Shown here: piece by piece, positions 36,602-40,898 of the stretch | Layout: every line of letters begins with the position of its first letter | Numbering within the stretch: position 1 is the stretch's first letter | Origin: Bacilli bacterium | GTDB taxonomy: Bacteria > Bacillota_I > Bacilli_A > RF39 > UBA660 | Direction of reading: 5' to 3' | DNA length: 40,898 nucleotides | Assembly (NCBI GenBank): GCA_017473105.1 | Contig: JAFUNE010000021.1 | Location: 1-40,898, forward strand | Program-made: the position numbers and the translations under genes | The notes under the pieces: model-generated | The model's database searches: none | Told to the model about the DNA's origin: nothing | What the model saw: only the letters and a program-made list of their open reading frames with translations

Positions 36602-38818
36602 ATGAGTAGTAAAAACAATTATTTAAATAATATAGGACTAGTAAGAGTACTTTCATGTATAGCAGTTTTACTATATCACATGAATATATTAAAAGGTGGT
36701 TACTTAGCTGTATGTACATTTTTCGTAATTAGTGGTTATTTTTCATGTATGTCATTATTGAAAAATGATAAAGTATCTTTAAAAGAATATTATTTAAAGA
36801 AAATAAAAAATCTATATTTACCATTATTAATAGTTGTTTTTGTATCAACAGGAATAATTACATTATTTAATAACATTAATTGGTATAATTTAAAACCAGA
36901 AGTTACATCAATATTGTTTGGATATAATAACTTTTGGCAATTAAATGCAAATCTAGATTATTTTGCAAGTCACTCATCATCACCATTTATGCATTTATGG
37001 TATATGGGAATAATTATTCAATTTGATTTGATTTTTCCATTTATATTTATATTCTTAAAAAAGATAGGTAAAAAGTTCCATAAAATAATACCTATTGTAA
37101 TATCCATAATTTTAGCAATTATAAGCATTATATTTTTCTTTTATAGTAGTGTGAATAATAATATAATGGTTACTTATTATAATTCATTATCAAGAATATA
37201 TGCATTAATTTTAGGTGTAACTTTAGCATTTATAAATACAAATTATGAAAATAAAAAACTCTTATTATTTAAAAATAAAAATATAAACAAAGTAATATTT
37301 TATACATATTTATTAATATTAATAATATGGACAATACTTGTAGAATCAAATTCTAAATATTTTGCAATTATCATGTTCTTAACAACAATTATTTCTTTAA
37401 GATTAATAACTTACGGAAAAGAAACAAGTAATAAAAATATAACAATTTTTGATAAAGTTACTAAATCAATATCAAATGTAAGTTATGAAATATATTTAAT
37501 TCAATATCCAATAATTTTCTTATTCCAATATATTGAATTAAATATTTATCTAGAATCTATATTAATAATTGTAATTACTATATTATTATCATATTTATTA
37601 TATTTTGCTTTAAATCTAAAAAAAGATAAATACAAATTTATAAGAATAGTAACTTTAATTTTATTTATAATTCCTACAGTATTTGGATTATATAAATATA
37701 TAATTTCAGAAGATCATACAAAAGAAATGAAAGCGTTAGAAGAAAAATTATCAGAAAATACCAAAATAATGGAAGAAAGAAAAAAAGCCTATGCAGAAAA
37801 GTTAAAGCAAGAACAAGCAGTATGGAATGAAACAATGGAAAGCCTAGAAAAAGGTGAAGATGAATTAAAAAATGTTATTACAAACTTACCAATAGTAGGA
37901 ATTGGTGATTCAGTAATGTTAGGAGCAGTACCAGAATTACAAGAAATGTTTCCAAATGGATATTTTGATGCAGCAGTATCTAGAACAGCGTATAAAGCTA
38001 CTGGTATTATGAATAATCTTTCAAGAAATGGATTACTAGGAGAACCTATAATATTTAATTTAGGTACTAATGGTGATTGTGATAATCAAACAAAAGATTT
38101 AATAATGCAAACAGCAGGTAATAGAAAAATATTTTGGGTCAATGTAACAAATGATAATGAAGTAGGAGTTAATCAAACATTAAATAGATATGCTTCTAAT
38201 TATAGTAATTTCTATATAATTGATTGGAATTCAGTAGCATCAAATCATCCAGAATATTTTATAGCCGATAGAATTCATTTAACAGAAGCTGGTAAAGAAG
38301 CATATAGAAATACAATATTTGATGCAATTTATAAAGTATATTTAGATGAATACAACATAAAAAAACAAGTTATTATAAATGAACATAATAATATTGAAAA
38401 TAAAAAAATAACTTTTATTGGTAATTCATTATTAATAAATGCATATGATTTAATTCAAAACTTATATCCAGAATCAGAAATAATAACAGATTCAAAATAT
38501 AATTATGACCTATTAGAAAAATTATTAAAAACAAAAATAAACGAAAAAGCATTAACAAACAAAATAGTATTATTATTTGATAAGAATAGTGAAATAACTA
38601 TAGATAACTTTAAAAATATTATAGAATTATGCAAAGAACATGAACTATATATAGTCTCAACAAATCTTGATTTAGAAGAATTAAATAATGAAAAAGTTCA
38701 TACTATAAATTTAATTAATGAATTAAACAATAATGAATACTTTCTAGCAGATAAAATTCATTTATCAGATAAAGGAAATGAAAAATTAAAAGAACTTATT
38801 AAAGAAAATATAAAATAA
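36602..38818 (+). CDS. OatA-like acyltransferase with two SGNH domains
   Basis: This is a 738-residue membrane protein. Residues 1-370 form an acyltransferase-3 domain with about ten spans, starting VRVLSCIAVLLYHMN with the catalytic-type His (YHMN) and FFVISGYF. A helical linker (380-425) follows. The first SGNH domain has block I GDS with Ser437, GTNG with Asn in block III, and Asp556-x-x-His559. A further 130 residues repeat this plan: GNS with Ser609 and Asp717-x-x-His720, apparently a second, degenerate SGNH domain without visible blocks II and III. The enzyme would move acetyl groups across the membrane onto peptidoglycan or another wall glycan, affecting lysozyme resistance. It precedes the DUF4176 genes by 12 bases. 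Confidence 0.82.
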   Translation: MSSKNNYLNNIGLVRVLSCIAVLLYHMNILKGGYLAVCTFFVISGYFSCMSLLKNDKVSLKEYYLKKIKNLYLPLLIVVFVSTGIITLFNNINWYNLKPEVTSILFGYNNFWQLNANLDYFASHSSSPFMHLWYMGIIIQFDLIFPFIFIFLKKIGKKFHKIIPIVISIILAIISIIFFFYSSVNNNIMVTYYNSLSRIYALILGVTLAFINTNYENKKLLLFKNKNINKVIFYTYLLILIIWTILVESNSKYFAIIMFLTTIISLRLITYGKETSNKNITIFDKVTKSISNVSYEIYLIQYPIIFLFQYIELNIYLESILIIVITILLSYLLYFALNLKKDKYKFIRIVTLILFIIPTVFGLYKYIISEDHTKEMKALEEKLSENTKIMEERKKAYAEKLKQEQAVWNETMESLEKGEDELKNVITNLPIVGIGDSVMLGAVPELQEMFPNGYFDAAVSRTAYKATGIMNNLSRNGLLGEPIIFNLGTNGDCDNQTKDLIMQTAGNRKIFWVNVTNDNEVGVNQTLNRYASNYSNFYIIDWNSVASNHPEYFIADRIHLTEAGKEAYRNTIFDAIYKVYLDEYNIKKQVIINEHNNIENKKITFIGNSLLINAYDLIQNLYPESEIITDSKYNYDLLEKLLKTKINEKALTNKIVLLFDKNSEITIDNFKNIIELCKEHELYIVSTNLDLEELNNEKVHTINLINELNNNEYFLADKIHLSDKGNEKLKELIKENIK

Positions 38819-38830
38819 GAGGTGAATATA

Positions 38831-39217
38831 ATGTGGCCATTTAGAGAAAAAGAAATAATAAAATCAAATAAAAAATATAGTGATTATCTACCAGTAGGAA
38901 CAATAGTAAAACTATATAATGATGATCAAGAATATATGATATATAGATATTTAGGAAATGCTTGTGTAACATTTAAACCAAGTGATAGCTCATTAAAAAA
39001 ATCTCGTATATATAGTAAGAATAAAGAAGATAAATATAAGAGATATAATGTGGACTATTCATTGATTCCTTATCCAATAGGAATAATATTATATGAAATA
39101 AATGCAATGCATGAAGACATAGAAGAAGTACTTCATTTAGGATATGATGATGATTTTAGAAAAAATGTTTTAAGAGATATTGATGAATGGCATAAAGAAG
39201 GTGAACAAAATGGATAA
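38831..39217 (+). CDS. DUF4176 family protein
   Basis: This 128-residue protein starts at ATG 38831 after AGAGGTG; GTG 38822 is rejected because it lies within the binding site. It shows the DUF4176 pattern: YLPVGTIVKL, a YMIYRYLG strand, YPIGI and EDIEEVLHLGYDD. DUF4176 proteins occur in Firmicutes type VII (ESX) secretion loci and near LXG toxins, but their biochemical role is not known. It overlaps the next gene by 8 bases, so the two are translated together. Confidence 0.8.
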   Translation: MWPFREKEIIKSNKKYSDYLPVGTIVKLYNDDQEYMIYRYLGNACVTFKPSDSSLKKSRIYSKNKEDKYKRYNVDYSLIPYPIGIILYEINAMHEDIEEVLHLGYDDDFRKNVLRDIDEWHKEGEQNG

Positions 39218-39503
39218 ACTTTTACCAATAGGAACAGTTATTGAATTGCCTAATGGAATAAAATTAGTAATAATTGGATATGAAAATGTAGAAAAAGATA
39301 ATATTACTTATATATGTGGTGGATATCCAACATACCTTGTAACAGATATAATCCCTTTAAAAAAATTAAAAGAGTATAAAGAAAAATATAAATCATATAA
39401 TACAGAAACAACTATTGATCATAATAGTGAATACAAAGTATTACATGAAGGATACAAGAATCAAAAGTTTTATGAAATAATAGAAAGAGTTTATGGAAAA
39501 TAA
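39210..39503 (+). CDS. DUF4176 family protein (second copy)
   Basis: This 97-residue protein starts at ATG 39210 after GAAGGTGA, inside the preceding gene; upstream in-frame codons are not used. LLPIGTVIELPNGIKLVIIGY is the N-terminal DUF4176 strand pair, followed by YICGGYPTYLV; the C terminus is charged. The two paralogues may form a heteromer. It is the last gene before the peptide array, 43 bases upstream of the first peptide start, with a promoter-like TATAAT between. Confidence 0.75.
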   Translation: MDKLLPIGTVIELPNGIKLVIIGYENVEKDNITYICGGYPTYLVTDIIPLKKLKEYKEKYKSYNTETTIDHNSEYKVLHEGYKNQKFYEIIERVYGK

Positions 39504-39509
39504 AAAATA

Positions 39510-39518
39510 TGATATAAT
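39510..39518 (+). promoter_or_regulatory. Extended -10 promoter before the peptide array
   Basis: TGATATAAT (39510-39518) lies 28 bases before the first peptide ATG. No good -35 box is seen 17 bases upstream, so it would depend on the TGn extension. It could drive the whole array. Confidence 0.65.
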
Positions 39519-39546
39519 CAAAATAAGAAAAGAATGGAGAATGATT

Positions 39547-39636
39547 ATGGAAAAGAAAGAGTACAAAGAGCCAGAAATGGAAATTACAAAGTTTGAGTTA
39601 GAAGATTTACTTATAACAAGTTTACAACCAAACTAA
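39547..39636 (+). CDS. Array peptide 1 (tail LLITSLQPN)
   Basis: A 29-residue peptide beginning MEKKEYKEPEMEITKF. ATG 39547 (not 39541) has GGAG seven bases upstream. It carries the YxxP motif at residues 6-9, the acidic ED pair at 19-20, then a hydrophobic, cysteine-free tail. Along with copies 2 and 3 it belongs to the ED-LL-TS subgroup at the array start. Highly charged leader, neutral tail and no signal peptide fit a precursor that is modified or cleaved. Function is inferred from the array only. Confidence 0.85.
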   Translation: MEKKEYKEPEMEITKFELEDLLITSLQPN

Positions 39637-39649
39637 AAGGAGAATGATT

Positions 39650-39739
39650 ATGGAAAAGAAAGAGTATAAAACACCAGAAATAGAAATTACAAAGTTTGAA
39701 ACAGAAGATTTACTTTTAACAAGTGTAATACCAAAATAA
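39650..39739 (+). CDS. Array peptide 2 (tail LLLTSVIPK)
   Basis: A 29-residue peptide of the KTPE leader type, with AAAGGAG upstream. The tail differs from copy 1 at the last four positions (VIPK versus LQPN), while the leader differs only at Glu8/Thr and Met/Ile. This is the pattern of a diversifying C terminus behind a fixed N terminus. Confidence 0.85.
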   Translation: MEKKEYKTPEIEITKFETEDLLLTSVIPK

Positions 39740-39752
39740 AAGGAGAATGTAT

Positions 39753-39842
39753 ATGGAAAAGAAAGAATATAAAACACCAGAAATGAAAATTACAAAGTTT
39801 GAGGCAGAAGATTTACTTTTTACAAGTGCATTACCAGAATAA
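39753..39842 (+). CDS. Array peptide 3 (tail LLFTSALPE)
   Basis: A 29-residue peptide, third and last of the LL-TS subgroup. It has Met-Lys at residues 11-12 where others have Glu, and Ala18. AAAGGAG precedes the ATG. The tail ends in Pro-Glu. Confidence 0.85.
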   Translation: MEKKEYKTPEMKITKFEAEDLLFTSALPE

Positions 39843-39855
39843 AAGGAGAAAGTAA

Positions 39856-39945
39856 ATGGAAAAGAAAGAGTACAAAGAGCCAGAAATAGAAATTACAAAG
39901 TTTGAAACAGAAGATGTAGTTGCCGGACATTCAACTCCACAATAA
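39856..39945 (+). CDS. Array peptide 4 (tail VVAGHSTPQ)
   Basis: A 29-residue peptide with the leader type KEPE. From this copy on the residues after ED are VV or VI instead of LL. The tail contains Ala-Gly-His-Ser-Thr, giving hydroxyl and imidazole side chains that a tailoring enzyme could use. Confidence 0.85.
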   Translation: MEKKEYKEPEIEITKFETEDVVAGHSTPQ

Positions 39946-39960
39946 ACAAGGAGAAAGTAA

Positions 39961-40050
39961 ATGGAAAAGAAAGAGTATAAAACACCAGAAATAGAAATTA
40001 CAAAGTTTGAAACAGAAGATGTAGTTTCTGAACTTTCTAGTCCAATATAA
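39961..40050 (+). CDS. Array peptide 5 (tail VVSELSSPI)
   Basis: A 29-residue peptide with the leader type KTPE. The tail is Ser-rich with a C-terminal Pro-Ile that recurs in copies 6 and 12. AAGGAGAAAG precedes the ATG. Confidence 0.85.
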   Translation: MEKKEYKTPEIEITKFETEDVVSELSSPI

Positions 40051-40073
40051 AATAATAAATAAGGAGATAATCT

Positions 40074-40178
40074 ATGGAAAAGAAAGAATACAAAGAACCA
40101 AAAATGGAAATTACAAAGTTTGAAACAGAAGATGTGGTAGCTGATACTTCAGGACATGGTGCAGGATCGCCAATTTAA
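40074..40178 (+). CDS. Array peptide 6 (longest tail, VVADTSGHGAGSPI)
   Basis: A 34-residue peptide with the leader type KEPK and a Gly/Ser/His-rich tail of 14 residues, the longest in the array. GGAG lies eight bases before the ATG. Confidence 0.85.
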   Translation: MEKKEYKEPKMEITKFETEDVVADTSGHGAGSPI

Positions 40179-40198
40179 AAGATGGGAGTGTAAAGATA

Positions 40199-40282
40199 AT
40201 GGAAAAGAAAGAATATAAAACACCAGAAGTTGAAATAACAAAATTCGAAAATGAAGATGTTATTGCTTCAAGTCCATCATAA
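40199..40282 (+). CDS. Array peptide 7 (tail VIASSPS)
   Basis: A 27-residue peptide with the leader variant KTPEVEITKFENED, shared with copies 11 and 12. The binding site GGGAG is farther (12 bases) from the ATG, possibly giving weaker translation. A 42-base spacer follows, longer than most in the array. Confidence 0.8.
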   Translation: MEKKEYKTPEVEITKFENEDVIASSPS

Positions 40283-40324
40283 TTAAAAAAATTAAAATAT
40301 GAAATATTAAAAAGGAATTAAGAA

Positions 40325-40408
40325 ATGGAAAAAAAAGAGTATAAAGAACCTAAAATAGAAATTACTAAATTTGAAACAGAAGACGTAATACAAGGAAGCG
40401 AACAATAA
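40325..40408 (+). CDS. Array peptide 8 (tail VIQGSEQ)
   Basis: A 27-residue peptide with the leader type KEPK-IEITKF. Its tail ends GSEQ, as does start-less copy 10. AAAGGA lies upstream. Confidence 0.8.
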   Translation: MEKKEYKEPKIEITKFETEDVIQGSEQ

Positions 40409-40426
40409 AAATAAAGGAGTAAAGAA

Positions 40427-40510
40427 ATGGAAAAGAAAGAATATAAAACACCAGAAATGAATGTTACAAATTTTGAAACAGAAGATGTAGTAGCAGGGAG
40501 TATATCATAA
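40427..40510 (+). CDS. Array peptide 9 (tail VVAGSIS)
   Basis: A 27-residue peptide with the most diverged leader middle (MNVTNF). AAAGGAG precedes the ATG. Its TAA is followed in the same frame, with no spacer, by the start-less copy 10. Confidence 0.8.
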   Translation: MEKKEYKTPEMNVTNFETEDVVAGSIS

Positions 40511-40594
40511 ACTGAAAAAAAAGAGTACAAAGAACCTAAAATAGAAATTACTGAATTTGAAACAGAAGACGTAATAGAAGGAAGCGAACAATAA
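40511..40594 (+). pseudogene. Array copy 10, lacking start codon and ribosome binding site
   Basis: The 27 codons correspond to the leader-tail peptide (TEKKEYKEPKIEITEF, tail VIEGSEQ), but the ATG position reads ACT and the usual AAAGGAG spacer is gone. It directly follows the TAA of copy 9 in the same frame. Read-through of that stop would make a double-module peptide; otherwise it is a dead copy left by a deletion. Confidence 0.75.
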
Positions 40595-40612
40595 TAATAA
40601 AGGAGTAAAGAA

Positions 40613-40690
40613 ATGGAAAAGAAAGAATATAAAACACCAGAAGTTGAAATAACAAAATTCGAAAATGAAGATGTAATAGAAGTAAGCTAA
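40613..40690 (+). CDS. Array peptide 11 (tail VIEVS, shortened)
   Basis: A 25-residue peptide, leader KTPEVEITKFENED. After AGC the codon is TAA, whereas copies 8 and 10 have GAA followed by CAA TAA. The same CAA TAA remains just downstream, so a G-to-T change has removed the last two residues (EQ). Confidence 0.8.
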   Translation: MEKKEYKTPEVEITKFENEDVIEVS

Positions 40691-40714
40691 CAATAAAAAT
40701 AAAGGAGCAAAGAA

Positions 40715-40810
40715 ATGGAAAAGAAAGAATATAAAACACCAGAAGTTGAAATAACAAAATTCGAAAATGAAGATGTAATAGCGCCAAGTGCAGCGCCAAG
40801 GCCAATTTAA
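40715..40810 (+). CDS. Array peptide 12 (tail VIAPSAAPRPI)
   Basis: A 31-residue peptide, leader identical to copies 7 and 11. The tail is Ala/Pro-rich with one Arg, the only basic tail residue besides the terminal Lys of copy 2. AAAGGAG precedes the ATG. Confidence 0.85.
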   Translation: MEKKEYKTPEVEITKFENEDVIAPSAAPRPI

Positions 40811-40825
40811 AAAAGGAGAAAGCTT

Positions 40826-40898
40826 ATGGAAAAGAAAGAATACAAGACACCTGAAGTAGAAATTACAAATTTTGAAACAGAAGATGTAGTTGCTGGAA
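40826..40898 (+). CDS. Array peptide 13 (cut by window end)
   Basis: AAAAGGAG and ATG 40826 start another copy (MEKKEYKTPEVEITNF, tail VVAG onward). The window ends in the tail, so the array continues or ends beyond the visible sequence. Confidence 0.85.
   Translation, partial: MEKKEYKTPEVEITNFETEDVVAG

Larger units (their letters stand above)
39547..40898 (+). repeat. Tandem array of at least 13 short peptide genes
   Basis: Thirteen copies of a unit of about 75-125 bases follow one another in the same direction and continue past the window end. Each encodes a near-identical N-terminal 20 residues and a different 5-14 residue tail. All but the tenth have their own GGAG-type ribosome binding site 5-9 bases before ATG. 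No terminator is seen inside the array. Copies 7-12 are most alike, including identical intergenic AATAAAGGAG spacers, suggesting recent local duplication. Copy 10 lacks a start, and copy 11 ends two codons early, so decay accompanies expansion. Confidence 0.92.

Noticed and set aside
40318..40805. Three minus-strand reading frames rich in Phe, Leu, Ser and Tyr across the peptide array
   Set aside because: They are the complements of repeated plus-strand peptide genes with good ribosome binding sites; the minus strand shows no start signals.
39547..40898. CRISPR array, because of the regular repeats
   Set aside because: The repeats are coding (about 60 bases of conserved leader), units vary in length, each has ATG, stop and ribosome binding site, and no cas genes are visible.
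39547..40898. Lasso peptide precursors, because of YxxP
   Set aside because: Most tails are 5-11 residues, too short for a ring closed at residue 7-9 plus a threaded tail, and the conserved leader Thr position is not clear.

Overview
The window is very AT-rich, gene-dense chromosomal DNA of a low-GC Firmicutes-type bacterium. The evidence is strong purine-rich ribosome binding sites, many TGnTATAAT promoters, U-tract hairpin terminators, a CIRCE operator, a short ClpB without its N-domain (a form known from Mollicutes), OLE RNA with OapA, DUF4176 proteins and a MobV relaxase. I infer an uncultured Bacilli or Mollicutes-related gut lineage; no species can be named. None of the genes read here ends in TGA, although TGG is the Trp codon wherever I checked.

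Layout. 1-6204: end of a paired ABC-2 permease locus, two GNAT acetyltransferases, a zinc-ribbon membrane protein, a DUF5662-like protein and an 845-residue transglutaminase-fold protein with three C-terminal repeats. 6249-13007: a small unknown gene, CIRCE-controlled short clpB, an S66 peptidase and an ABC exporter pair. 13110-16440: an alpha/beta-hydrolase-like protein, two small helical proteins that could be type VII secretion clients, and a membrane-anchored GH73-like lysozyme. 16942-18993: a large GC-richer structured RNA with its own promoter and terminator, followed by an oapA-like membrane protein carrying the DxxxD motif (hence OLE RNA), then a degenerate kinase-like protein. 19069-22941: an ABC-F protein with one intact and one decayed ATP site, an anchored thioredoxin, a PH-like protein and an unknown anchored protein.

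tRNA-Cys and tRNA-Gly (22999-23151) precede an integrative mobilizable element. It has a helix-turn-helix-like protein, a leader peptide overlapping an attenuator-like hairpin, a large serine recombinase, an oriT-like hairpin cluster and a MobV relaxase whose start codon seems to have decayed to ATA. Possible cargo follows: a YcxB-like membrane protein, an HTH-VanZ fusion, a membrane protein, and a two-gene operon of unknown function. The right end of the element is not resolved. 32363-36529 is a run of mostly minus-strand household or unknown genes, including an M29-type aminopeptidase.

The last part, 36602-40898, is the most unusual. An OatA-like acyltransferase carrying two SGNH-type domains is followed by two DUF4176 proteins and then by at least 13 tandem copies of a 25-34 residue peptide gene. 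Nearly every copy has its own ribosome binding site. The first about 20 residues are almost invariant and contain YxxP, while the last 5-14 residues differ in nearly every copy. This conserved-leader, variable-tail arrangement looks like a precursor-peptide library for an undescribed modified or signalling peptide system. The array runs off the window, so any processing or export genes may lie just downstream.
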